Positions 1-9,625 of a DNA stretch of 32,393 nucleotides are shown one piece after another. The stretch comes from Nemertoderma westbladi (lineage: Eukaryota; Xenacoelomorpha; Nemertodermatida; Nemertodermatidae). The translations under genes were made by a program, and so were the position numbers. Numbering within the stretch: position 1 is the first letter of the stretch; the number at the start of each line of letters is the position of its first letter. Location: positions 1 through 32,393 of the forward strand of contig JAUCBJ010003613.1 in NCBI GenBank assembly GCA_032718475.1, given 5' to 3'. Under the pieces are notes generated by a model. It was not told the DNA's origin. It ran no database searches and was given only the letters and a program-made list of their open reading frames with translations.

Positions 1-2272
1 GGTAGATGGAGCGGGTGGACAGCGGATGTCGGAGGTAGATGGTGTGGGTGGACAGGGGATGTCAGTGGTCGATGGAGTTGGTGGACAGGGGATGTCGGAG
101 GTAGATGGAGTGGGTGGACAGGGGATGTCAGAGGTAGATGGTGTGGGTGGACTGGGGATGTCAGAGGTAGATGGAGTTGATGGACAGGGGGTGTCGGGTC
201 GGAGGTAGATGGAGTGCGTGGACAGGGAGGGGATGTCGGAGGTAGATGGAGTGGGTGGACAGGGGATGTCGGATGTAGATGGAGTGGGTGTACAGGGGAT
301 GTCAGAGGTAGATGGAGTTGGAGGACAGGGGGTGTCGGAGGTAGATTGAGTGGGTGGACAGGGAGGGGATGTCGAATGTAGATGGAGTGGGTGGACAGGG
401 GGTGTCGGAGGTAGATGGAGTTGGTGGACAGGGGGTTGTCGTCCGAGGTAGATTGAGTGGGTGGACAGGGAGGGGATGTCGGATGTAGATGGAGTGGGTG
501 GACAGGGGGTGTCGGAGGTAGATGGAGTTGGTGGACAGGGGGTGTCGGAGGTAGATTGAGTGGGTGGATAGGGGGTGTCGGGTGTAGATGGAGTTGGTGG
601 ACAGGGGATGTCGGAGGTAGATGGAGTTGGTGGACAGGGGGTGTCGGAGGTAGATTGAGTGGGTGGGTAGGGGGTGTCGGATGTAGATGGAGTGGGTGGA
701 CAGGGGATGTCGGAGGTAGATGGAGTTGGTGGACAGGGGGTGTCGGAGGTAGATTGAGTGGGTGGATAGGGGGTGTCGGATGTAGATGGAGTGGGTGGAC
801 AGGGGATGTCGGAGGTAGATGGAGTTGGTGGACATGGGGTGTCGGATGTAGATGGAGTGGGTGGACAGGGGGTGTCGGAGGTAGATGGAGTTGGTGGACA
901 GGGGGTGTCGGAGGTAGATTGAGTAGGTGGATAGGGGGTGTCGGATGTAGATGGAGTGGGTGGACAGGGGATGTCGGAGGTAGATGGAGTTGGTGGACAG
1001 GGGGTGTCGGAGGTAGATTGAGTGGGTGGATAGGGGGTGTCGGATGTAGATGGAGTGGGTGGACAGGGGATGTCGGAGGTAGATGGAGTTGGTGGACAGG
1101 GGGTGTCGGAGGTAGATGGAGTTGGTGGACAGGGGGTGTCGGATGTAGATGGAGTGGATGGACAGGGGATGTCAGTGGTCGATGGAGTTGGAGGACAGGG
1201 GGTGTCGGAGGTAGATTGAGTGGGTGGACAGGGAGGGGATGTCGAATGTAGATGGAGTTGGTTGACAGGGGATGTCGGATGTAGATGGAGTGGGTGGACA
1301 GGGGATGTCGGAGGTAGATGGAGTTGGTGGACAGGGGGTGTCGGAGGTAGATTGAGTGGGTGGATAGGGGGTGTCGGATGTAGATGGAGTGGGTGGACAG
1401 GGGATGTCGGAGGTAGATGGAGTTGGTGGACAGGGGGTGTCGGATGTAGATGGAGTGGGTGGACAGGGGATGTCGGAGGTAGATGGAGTTGGTGGACAGG
1501 GGGTGTCGGAGGTAGATGGAGTTGGTGGACAGGGGGTGTCGGATGTAGATGGAGTGGATGGACAGGGGATGTCAGTGGTCGATGGAGTTGGAGGACAGGG
1601 GGTGTCGGAGGTAGATTGAGTGGGTGGACAGGGAGGGGATGTCGAATGTAGATGGAGTTGGTGGACAGGGGATGTCGAATGTAGATGGAGTGGGTGGACA
1701 GGGGATGTCGGAGGTAGATGGAGTTGGTGGACAGGGGGTGTCGGAGGTAGATTGAGTGGGTGGATAGGGGGTGTCGGATGTAGATGGAGTGGGTGGACAG
1801 GGGATGTCGGAGGTAGATGGAGTTGGTGGACAGGGGGTGTCGGATGTAGATGGAGTGGGTGGACAGGGGGTGTCGGAGGTAGATGGAGTTGGTGGACAGG
1901 GGGTGTCGGAGGTAGATTGAGTGGGTGGATAGGGGGTGTCGGATGTAGATGGAGTGGGTGGACAGGGGATGTCGGAGGTAGATGGAGTTGGTGGACAGGG
2001 GGTGTCGGAGGTAGATTGAGTGGGTGGATAGGGGGTGTCGGATGTAGATGGAGTGGGTGGACAGGGGATGTCGGAGGTAGATGGAGTTGGTGGACAGGGG
2101 GTGTCGGAGGTAGATGGAGTTGGTGGACAGGGGGTGTCGGATGTAGATGGAGTGGATGGACAGGGGATGTCAGTGGTCGATGGAGTTGGAGGACAGGGGG
2201 TGTCGGAGGTAGATTGAGTGGGTGGACAGGGAGGGGATGTCGAATGTAGATGGAGTTGGTGGACAGGGGATG
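1..2272. repeat. G-rich 33-bp minisatellite with higher-order structure
   Basis: Tandem array of a 33-bp unit whose core reads GGTAGATGGAGTTGGTGGAC followed by AGGGGGTGTC, and which runs off the left edge of the window. Units differ by a few fixed variants: GGA or GAT before GTAG, GTTGGT or GTGGGT, GGGGGTG or GGGGATG, and TTGAG for TGGAG. A variant with 4 extra bases (CAGGGAGGGGATGTC) recurs. Because 33 is a multiple of three, several frames stay open for hundreds of codons on both strands, so long open frames here are not evidence of genes. Nearly all G is on the plus strand, in runs of 2 to 5, so two-tier quadruplexes are conceivable. The array ends abruptly near 2272. Confidence 0.97.
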
Positions 2273-2413
2273 TAGATATAAAGGATTTATTTCCTGAATT
2301 GAACGAACTCTTGCATAATGTTTATGATTTGGATGAAGAGAATACCATCGTCCAACAGTCCGCATGGTAATGCCACACCAACCCAAAGCAGATGTAGATC
2401 TCCTGATGATTGA

Positions 2414-2602
2414 TTTATTTGGGACTCTCATAAACACGCATTGCGCGATGCTGGTTGCACAAATAAGTGCAAGTTGGGCTGTAAAGAGAAAATTAATAGT
2501 GAACATCAACATCGTCATGAAATTCAAGATAACTACTGGAACTTACACAGTAATGAACGTGAGCAGATTTTAATTTTTGTTGAAAAACTACTCACTATTT
2601 AG
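2414..2602 (+). pseudogene. Cys-rich transposase-like protein fragment
   Basis: An open frame without a start codon, bounded upstream by TGA at 2411 and ending in TAG at 2600-2602. It contains a C-x3-C-x3-C cluster (GCTNKCKLGCKEKI) followed about 15 residues later by NYWNL and ER. The Cys cluster, then an Arg/His stretch, then YW.L and R, is the pattern I recall from an unnamed family of transposase-like proteins common in insects and other invertebrates; this is pattern memory, not a search result. Only about 60 residues remain, so it is a relic or an isolated exon. A short open piece in another frame (about 2271-2369) just upstream may belong to the same relic. Confidence 0.35.
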
Positions 2603-3365
2603 TTTTGCCTATCACAATAATGAAAATTTCCGCATAAGGTGTTTTTACGGTCGAAGAATTGTAATTGTAATTTGCATATCACCAATTTACATAGGGTCAT
2701 TTTATTACCGTGTAATTACTTTTGATTTCCGGATGGGGTGAAATGAGTGTTTATTTGTGAATTTATAATTAATTTTTTATAATCAAAATTAATGCAAATG
2801 CATTTACTCAAAACATTTACGATAGGGTGTGTGTTCTACCTTCTGACGGCAGTGTTGGCTCACCTACTGTACTAACAGTATTATTGGTTTACTTAATGTT
2901 CAAAGTTCACATTATCGCGTTAAACTGACAGTATGTTATCTACTGTGCTTACAATGTTATAATTTACTTTACACTAAACATTTCAATACTAGAATTATAT
3001 ATATTACATATATTATTTATACCCATTATTGCATAATTATAGGCCTATAATTTACAGTACTGTAGTTATAAAATACCGGTACTAAGTGCCCCTGTCATGT
3101 TGATATTTTCACTTTTCTGTTTAACCTACTTAAAATTAAGCATAAATAGTTAATTGCAAAATTTTATTTAGAAATAACAGAAATAACGAAAAATTCTCTA
3201 TTAATATGTATGAAAATAAAGCACTTGCACTTAAAAATACCGAAATATTAGTGGTGTTTCCATATACATGTGTAGTCGTAGATTTGGTACATTTTGTAAG
3301 AATCTTATAATAGGTTAACTTTAAATTGTAGGGGCCTACCGGTATACAGTTTACGGTATACCTTC
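2603..3365. other. AT-rich intergenic DNA, no gene seen
   Basis: AT-rich sequence with no convincing open frame on either strand. I see no RNA gene or clear repeat boundary here. A few TACCGGTA-type palindromes near 3075 and 3340 belong to the general word usage of this genome. Confidence 0.6.
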
Positions 3366-3480
3366 CTACCAACCAATACATAACCGCGACATCTCCCCAA
3401 GGGGCGGAAGGGTATCATAAACTTATTTCCAACCACACGTTCAATATGCGAAGCCATGTGGTTTATAGGAAATATCGAGA
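3366..3480 (+). repeat. Partial copy of host repeat R1
   Basis: The segment from CCAACCAATACATAACCGCG through GGGGCGGAAGGGTA to TTCAATATGCGAAGCC matches, in the same order and orientation, the segments at about 4536-4650 and 5030-5126. It is slightly shorter between CGACATCT and GGGGCGG. The similarity stops after GGTTTATAGGAA. Confidence 0.8.
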
Positions 3481-3665
3481 ATTCGAGAAAATCGAGAATA
3501 CGAGAAACTCGATCGAATTACCTGCTCATCCCAGTATCCGTCCGTAGTCACCTGATAGCTGCGGTTTATTCCCGTAGAACAGTAGAATTCCCGCAGCTTC
3601 CGACCCAATTCGACAACGAATTCGCCCCACACTTTCGCGTGGCAGAGAACGTAATCCGGTGCGAT
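3441..3665 (-). pseudogene. Possible Ty3/gypsy-type integrase fragment
   Basis: On the minus strand the frame open from 3665 to 3441 includes KVWGEFVVELGRKL, then a Ser-Thr-Gly and, about 10 residues on, TTDGYWDEQVIR. This recalls the late part of a Ty3/gypsy or retroviral-type integrase core (FxxxxWxxFxxxLG, then S..HPQTDGQ.ER.N..). Key residues of that block are altered and the frame is closed by TGA just upstream, so at best it is a decayed relic. The neighbouring frame upstream (3526-3792) is GC-rich and could be more of the same decayed element. Confidence 0.28.
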
Positions 3666-4108
3666 TCACGTCTGCCCGACTTTCAACAATTTCCCCCAGG
3701 CGATCCCAGGATCCGGCTGTCCGGGCCGCCGCTAAACCCAAATCGCAATCCTCGTCGATTCGTCGACGTAAGTCGGACTCTTCCCACCGCACTCCAAGGT
3801 GGGTGGCCTGAGTGAGGCATGAGGAACTTGACAGTGGCCCGCATTACGATCCGACCGACCGCCGTATTCCCAGAGTAGTAAATATAGAATCTCACTGACA
3901 AGCAAGCAATTCCGTAGTATTTATTCCTCAGTTAATCGCATCTTGATGCCACTCGGCTGCTCGGGTCCAGATACATCGGACTGTCGGAAGCTGTGAGATG
4001 AAGAAGTTGTTTAGATAGCCTTGCCAAGACCAACGACCTGAAGACGGTACCGTTAACTCTGTACCACTGTAACAGTTAACAGAACCGGTAGCGTACTGTA
4101 ATCCTGTA
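3666..4108. other. No gene seen
   Basis: Moderately GC-rich sequence (3666-3850) grading into ordinary repeat-poor DNA. Open frames on both strands are short and none has recognisable motifs. The first part may continue the decayed element noted at 3441-3665. Confidence 0.4.
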
Positions 4109-4332
4109 GTCTCCTAGCAACCAGCTGATGCCAAGCCTAATAATTTTTGGTTAGATTAATTTATTATAACCGTAAGAGAGTTACACAGATGCTGCACGAA
4201 GACCCCACGCGAATTCAACTTGGAAAATTTCTAAACTTTGGCCAGACAACATGTGTACCAAGTTTGGTTAAATTTAATTAACATTTGGCTGAGTTATTAA
4301 CGTTTAAAATTGGACACTACAGAACGACAGAT
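4109..4332 (+). repeat. Host interspersed repeat R2, copy 1
   Basis: Starts with GTCTCCTAGCAACC and runs through AACTTGGAAAATTTCTAAAC, GTACCAAGTTTGGTT and GAGTTATTAACGTTTAAAAT to AGAACGACAG. The same landmarks occur in the same order at 19121-19352, and a shortened set lies at 19785-19860. The copies differ by many substitutions, so the family is old. No coding capacity is apparent; it may be a SINE or other short non-autonomous element. Confidence 0.85.
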
Positions 4333-4362
4333 CAACAGAGCAACACGTTCGTGGGGCCTTCG

Positions 4363-5126
4363 CGCAGCACGAGGCCCAGTTATGAGATACAAATTAAAAT
4401 TGAGCGACTGTATCACAAAATCAGGTATTTGAGAAATTTAACCAACACCGCCAATCAATCAAAGAAAGGGGGACAGTACGTGTTCACCCCTTTTAATCTG
4501 CACCCACCCCCCCCCCCCCCTCCACCCTCCCGAACCAACCAATACATAACCGCGACATCTACCACCCACGGGCTGACGGGGCGGAAGGGTAGCACAACAC
4601 GAACTTATTTCCAATCGCACGTTCAATATGCGAAGCCAGGCGGTGTATAGGAATATAATCAACGCCGTACTCGTCTTCATTATTATAAGCCTCGTTGCGC
4701 TCGTCCTGTTTTGTATTTAAATATATTTCCTAAACGCAGGCTGACGATCTTTATAACTAATCAATAACAAGGGATGCGTTCAATATGCGAAGCCAGGAAT
4801 GGTTTATAGGAATAATAATAGTCAACGCCGTACTCGTCTTAATTATTATATGCGTCGTTGCGCAGCACGAGGCCCAGTTATGAGATACAAATTAAAATTG
4901 AGCGACTGTATCACAAAATGAGTATTTGAGAAATTTAACCACACCGCCAATCAATCAAAGAAAGGGGGACAGTACGTGTTCAGCCCTTTTAATCTGCACC
5001 CCCCCCCCCCCCCCCCCCTCCCCTTCCACCAACCAATACATAACCGCGACATCTACCACCCACGGGCTGACGGGGCGGAAGGGTAGCACAACACAAACTT
5101 ATTTCCAATCGCACGTTCAATATGTG
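4363..5126 (+). repeat. Tandem host repeat R1, unit about 498 bp, cut by the LTR element
   Basis: The landmark CGCAGCACGAGGCCCAGTTA occurs at 4363 and again at 4861, a period of 498 bp. Each unit contains AATTAAAATTGAGCGACTG, a poly-C tract (about 4504-4521 and 4998-5017), CCAACCAATACATAACCGCG and GGGGCGGAAGGGTAG. The first unit also holds two subrepeats of about 157 bp that begin GTTCAATATGCGAAGCC (4621 and 4778). The second unit breaks off at TTCAATATGTG, exactly where the LTR begins, and its continuation appears at 17732. Confidence 0.9.
5122..5126. repeat. Left target-site duplication of the LTR element
   Basis: The bases ATGTG directly before the left LTR match ATGCG directly after the right LTR. 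The undisturbed host repeat at 4627 reads ATGCG, so ATGCG is the original target and the left copy carries a C-to-T change at a CpG. A 5-bp duplication fits BEL/Pao integration. Confidence 0.88.
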
Positions 5127-6291
5127 TGTTCGCGCTTTTAGACCTTTAGCAGTTTAACCTGCCAAATTTAGGTGTCTTCTAGGTTATAAATCGACTTTAG
5201 CCTATAACAAGTATTTGATACACATAAGTTACATTAGCCGAAGCCAGCCTATGCGCGATCATTCACCCACGGTTAAGGGAGACTGGATTCGGATGCTCTG
5301 ACCTTATTGCGGTGTAGGCCTACTGTATTATTCGATTGATCGTTAATATATAATCTCTGACAAATATTATTCACTTTCGGGAAATATTAACAGTTCCTTT
5401 AGGACGTGGCGCTCTAAGTATGTAAACAGAGTTATGACTTACACTAAACACAACAGGATGGCTAATGATCTTACGTATAAAGCGCATTCTTTAGGAAATG
5501 CTTTGTTATCTGTCACACTCATGCACACTACCGCACACTGCTGCACACTGATCTGCCGACCTTCACTAATTTTAATCATATATAAGGAGAACAGCAACTG
5601 ACACATGTAGGGTCTATGAAATAGCATTCAATTCACTCCAAAACCACTATAATGTAAGTCGCAATTGCTATATGTAACCGGTCTCTCTAACCTTTAGTAT
5701 ATCAAGAAGATTGGGGTTTTATGATTATTTATCGATATTCTCCAAATATAACAACATTCCATCAACTGATAACAATTAATAACCGACAGTAAATAGCAGT
5801 AAAATAATGCGGTGTTTGTATGTGATAAGGTTGTGATCAAGTTCGATAACAGTTATACGTTTCTATGATCAAAGCCGTTCTAATGTTTGGCTAAAGTCTG
5901 AAACACAGAATAATTCCACAGCCGATGTTTTGGGCTCAGGAAAAAAGGTAAACAAAGACCATAATGCATTGCGCGATTTCCCGGAGGCTTCTGTACAAAT
6001 AAAATGAAAATCGCTCTGATTGGTCGAGCCGAACAAAGAACAAAGAAAAGCTCTACGTGGACATATCAGCTGATAGATGTCGTCATCTGAACTACACTGT
6101 ATCAAGAGTATTTTGGCGTATTGCGGCATAAAATCGCTAGTTATGTCCGCTAAAGTACACATACAGAAAAATGGCTTTTTATGTCCACTAAAACACCTAC
6201 ACAGTAAGAAAACGGCTTTTTATGTCCGCTAAAACACCTACAGAGTACTTTGCGGGGAAAATGACTAGCTAGATCCGCAAAAGCTTTTACA
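5127..6291 (-). repeat. 3' LTR (left copy)
   Basis: 1165 bp, starting TGTTCGCGCTTTTAG and ending CTTTTACA on the plus strand. It matches 16570-17731 except for about 21 substitutions and single-base indels. Because the element reads on the minus strand, the U3 side is at the right. Three diverged units of about 40 bp (TATGTCCGCTAAA type, at 6142, 6180 and 6221) lie close to that U3 edge and could be regulatory repeats. A minus-strand TATATA lies at 5579-5584. A short open frame at 5869-6162 is interrupted differently in the two LTRs and is probably not a gene. The purine tract expected beside this LTR (minus strand, just before 6291) is short and weak. Confidence 0.95.
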
Positions 6292-6369
6292 CCGCTCCCA
6301 GAAAATGGGATTTAATTCTATAAAATATAAAAAATCACAGTTTCTAAAATATAAAAATACTCTAAACAG

Positions 6370-6813
6370 TTAGTCTTTCTTGCGCGGACGGCGTTTACGC
6401 AGTTTTTTGAGGCTAGCAAGAGTCCTTTTCTCTTTGGGGCGAGCCACTTTACTAGGAGGGCTATAACTCCTGGGTGAAGGGTGCAATACAATTGCATCGG
6501 AAGGTTTAGGATTACGGTCGGTGTATCCGCCGGTCGAGGTACCTGGTTGATCTATATCAACCTCAGTGGAACGAGGTCGAACAACCTTGAGAGCGCATTT
6601 TAAGACAGCAGCTCTTATTGGTCCCTGACGGGTCGTTTGCACGAAAGCGGTAGGTGGACCGTGTGTAGTGAGAAATTTCCTCGGTTTGATGATTCTTTTC
6701 AACTCGCGTTCTCGGGCTCTATCGGAATCGATATGCTTCTCCTCGAGCTGATTTTCCTCCGCTTGTTGTTGGAAGCATTCGTCTAAAACTCTTTTAGAAG
6801 TAGAGTCGTCCAA
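6370..6813 (-). CDS. Unrecognised element ORF, C-terminal part
   Basis: 147 codons from the first Met to the stop, with an open frame that continues upstream without a Met. I do not recognise the protein. The start is Gln/Glu-rich and probably helical (FQQQAEENQLEEK). The middle is rich in Pro, Ser and Thr. The end is strongly basic (KLRKRRPRKKD), resembling a nuclear-localisation or nucleic-acid-binding tail. Base composition is markedly more GC-rich and codon-like than the flanking DNA. It lies about 80 bp before the 3' LTR, in one strand and order with 7008-7490 and 7475-7921. These three are probably one gene interrupted by two frame changes. Confidence 0.6.
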   Translation of the reverse strand: MDDSTSKRVLDECFQQQAEENQLEEKHIDSDRARERELKRIIKPRKFLTTHGPPTAFVQTTRQGPIRAAVLKCALKVVRPRSTEVDIDQPGTSTGGYTDRNPKPSDAIVLHPSPRSYSPPSKVARPKEKRTLASLKKLRKRRPRKKD

Positions 6814-7007
6814 GTTCGATATCTTCTTAGAGATTCTGGATTTCCTGATCGAACTGAGATAAAGCTAATTCGTTTACCGCTTGGACTTGCTGCTGCAATT
6901 TACGTTTCTCTAAACAATTGTAGGTTCCTTTTCCGATCTTTTGACGAATAGTGTCCAACGCGTTTCGTACAACTCTCTCCTCCGCCTCGGTGACAGGTTG
7001 TATCGGG

Positions 7008-7490
7008 TTAAACCGGGACGATGATACGGTTGAATGGCGATATTAGATGTCCGCGTCCCAATCCGGCTAGGTAAGATGGGCGAATATTTAGGGAGCCCAC
7101 AACCGGAGTGCCACCGACTAACTGTTCGGGTAACACTAGATCTTTGAACAGTGAGTACAGTTCGGGAGGATCCGTGATACTATTAGGATCAAGAGTCTGA
7201 GGTCTAACTAGGGAATGAGGAGGTCTGACCGAGTATTCCGGAACTCTGATCATAGGTTTATTTAAGGATCGTTTGAATCGAAGCGAGCGTAGGTGATACA
7301 TCGAACAAGTTTCGCTCGAAACTCCCGTAAATATAGCGAGTAAAACCGTGTTTAAAGCAACGTCTCCGCGGATGTTTATGTCTTTCCGTTTGTTGGTTGG
7401 GTCTTGGGCATTCATCGCAATAATACCAAAGACGCACGTCTTGTAGGGGAAACGCGGGTGATATTTATTCGGTTTTACAATGTTTCTCTC
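7008..7490 (-). CDS. Unrecognised element ORF, middle part
   Basis: The open frame runs from about 7490 to the stop at 7008, and its first Met is at 7415. The frame is open upstream of that Met and overlaps the end of the previous frame (7475-7921) at about 7475-7490. The step between them is -1, or equivalently +2. No membrane segment, signal peptide, zinc motif or catalytic motif is visible. Pro-rich phrases such as RVPEYSVRPPHSLVRP are followed by a Gly/Leu-rich stretch. It is not recognisable as RT, RNase H, integrase or a typical glycoprotein. Confidence 0.6.
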   Translation of the reverse strand, partial: ERNIVKPNKYHPRFPYKTCVFGIIAMNAQDPTNKRKDINIRGDVALNTVLLAIFTGVSSETCSMYHLRSLRFKRSLNKPMIRVPEYSVRPPHSLVRPQTLDPNSITDPPELYSLFKDLVLPEQLVGGTPVVGSLNIRPSYLAGLGRGHLISPFNRIIVPV

Positions 7491-7921
7491 AAGAATTCCA
7501 AATATACGTTGGAGTTACCGCGTTTATCCGGTTCTTTAACGTCTTCTCTTTCGAGTCGATTTCGAATAGAATTTTCGCATTCGATTTTCAGTTTATCGTT
7601 CCGACTCCGCTGGGTAGGATATTTAAATAGTACCATTTCCCTTTCGGTGTCGACATAGTCCGTATCGTGTAAATCGATAGGATGGCCAGTAGTTAAGAAG
7701 TCCATATACGTACCATTACGATGCGTATAGCGAGCGGTGAATTTTCTATAGTCCAATTCACGCGTAAGTTGCTCCTGGGACATCGGCGGTTCGATATAAC
7801 GACCATCGTCCTCCGTAGTAGTTGGACTAGCGTCGCCGCGTATCAAGCTATCAACAAACGCTTGTAAAGGTAGAGTATATCGCTCCCTGATACCAAGATC
7901 ATCTTCTATCAACTCAGTCAT
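7475..7921 (-). CDS. Unrecognised element ORF, N-terminal part
   Basis: 148 codons starting MTELIEDD, acidic at the start and rich in charged residues throughout. I recognise no domain. The ATG at 7919-7921 is preceded on the minus strand by CATATAGCAG, which could serve as a splice acceptor; a spliced subgenomic RNA is how env-like genes in this position are usually expressed. The coding stretch continues in other frames down to 6370. The intervening non-Met segments also look coding, which supports one broken or frameshifted gene of roughly 500 codons. It does not look like a known env: no hydrophobic signal or transmembrane segment is visible. Confidence 0.6.
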   Translation of the reverse strand: MTELIEDDLGIRERYTLPLQAFVDSLIRGDASPTTTEDDGRYIEPPMSQEQLTRELDYRKFTARYTHRNGTYMDFLTTGHPIDLHDTDYVDTEREMVLFKYPTQRSRNDKLKIECENSIRNRLEREDVKEPDKRGNSNVYLEFLRETL

Positions 7922-9604
7922 AGCTGCTATATGAGTTTATCAATATTATAATGAGTTTATAATTAGGCTAGCGGGCGTCGCTGCCTACCCCTCACGGCCC
8001 CCGGACAGCGCAAGATCCTCAGCGCCGATGTACTTTCGCCGATGTGCCTATCGCCAACATAGTAGCTGCACAACGACCACAACAACCAGCGCGAGTCACT
8101 CCACTGTCCGTCCCAAGGGCTAAGATTTACTTCAGGTTCTTACTGCAGAGTTAGGGCTACTTTCACAATTGCGACTCGCTACTGTAAACACACTTTAGTA
8201 GTAACATTCACCTATAAACGCACAAATTCCACACAACTGTCACAAACCGCACACATTCGGGCCATTTGTCCGTTAGTCAAGTGCCTTCCAGAATGCCACG
8301 TTATTATTGGGTATCCTTGGATACTAGCAGTGTGCTATTTATTCCTTATGCTATTCAATGGGGCAAGCCTTTATTGTTCTTTTAACTCACTTCTAATTCT
8401 AGCGTGGTTGTTGCCATGGTGACATTATGGAAAGCTAGCAGTAGAATTAGGGTAATTCTCATGCATACAGATCTGGGATGCTATTTAATAGTAATTCTTT
8501 AATTGTCAATATTCCTCTTTATACATGATTTTATGAATTTTATCGGCTATTGACTATATATTGGAGATTCTCGCACACTAATACACTTAATAGGGTGAAT
8601 CTCCGCTCCCATGATCTATTAATTAATGGAATTTTGGGAATGTTATAAATTGTATAAAAATGACAATTTATCAAATTCATTAAAAGATATGAATTTAAAT
8701 TTATTCCCGTAAATTTTATTATTTAATATTAAATAGACACAATTTTATTCCAGAGCATGTCTGGGGACTAGGATCCTGAATTCTAGGAAATTTGTCCTTT
8801 TAAGAGTATCGGTAAGTGCTACGATATCTTAATCGACTAGAATTTTAAAGGATCTAAATTTTAACAGATTTTGATTTATAGATTTTCTAGAGTTAACTTG
8901 TAAGTATTTACTCTATTGTATTTGTTTGACAGATTTTATAAATATTAATAGTTAATATTTAAGATGGGCACCGGTTTATTCCAGAACTTGTCTGGGGACG
9001 TTAACCACTGATTCTAGAATTTTGTCTTTTAAGTATATCGGTGGGTGCCGCGATATCTTAATCGACTAGAATTACAGATGGTCAAAGGGTTTAACAGATT
9101 TATTTTGCGTTTTACGCTACTGTTAAAGGGACATCACGCTACTATATGTATTATTTAATATACGGTATGAGAGCAATATCGCAAGAAGCAATGTCAGTGA
9201 GAAGAGGCAAGTCGTTTCCAAGGTCTACCCAGAGCTTGGTTTAGCCGAGACACGAGGATCTGAATTTTGCATTCCTAATACTCTACTTACCAATAATACT
9301 TGAATATAGTAGGAGCTTTATTGTACTTTAATAAGTACGGACATTTCATCTTACTGTAGTCACGTATTTATAATATGATACGGACAGTAAGGAAAGAGAA
9401 AAAGAATTATTTCTCGCCGTCGCACTAAATATATAATATATAGTAATTAAGTAATAAACGACTAATATATATTGCACTAATCTACTAGATAATCGCTAAA
9501 ATAACATTCTACTAAATAAAATTAAAGAAAACGATTATAATAAAATTACATAATAATACATACATAAATATAAAATAATAAAACAAATATAAAATAATAT
9601 AGTC
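7922..9604. other. AT-rich non-coding stretch inside the LTR element
   Basis: Between the unknown ORFs and the pol remnant there is no open frame of note on the minus strand. This is where an intact BEL/Pao element would encode the integrase core and C-terminus. 7970-8290 is GC-richer; the rest is AT-rich. It holds the duplicated segment listed at 8747-9110. Confidence 0.7.
8747..9110. repeat. Pair of diverged direct repeats, about 225 bp apart
   Basis: Both copies (about 8747-8880 and 8970-9110) contain TTTATTCCAGA, TGTCTGGGGAC, TTTTAAG with a following TATCGGT, and CGATATCTTAATCGACTAG, followed by TTTAACAGATTT. They are clearly homologous but diverged by substitutions and small indels. No coding capacity is seen; the conserved CGATATC core and GGGGAC words may be protein-binding or packaging-type signals, which is a guess. 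Confidence 0.8.
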
Positions 9605-9625
9605 ACACACCCACTCCAGACGCTG

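Noticed and set aside
302-2527. Long open frames on both strands in the first 2.5 kb (up to 451 codons)
   Set aside because: They arise from a 33-bp repeat, whose length keeps several frames open at once; the translations are pure repeats with no start context or unique domain.
4285-5141. Pro-rich plus-strand frames in the R1 repeat
   Set aside because: The Pro run is the translation of a poly-C tract in a tandem host repeat; the two copies differ by indels.
5869-6162. Minus-strand frame of 97 codons in the LTR
   Set aside because: The matching frame in the other LTR (17320-17721) is changed by indels at both ends, and no domain is visible. LTR frames of this size are expected by chance.
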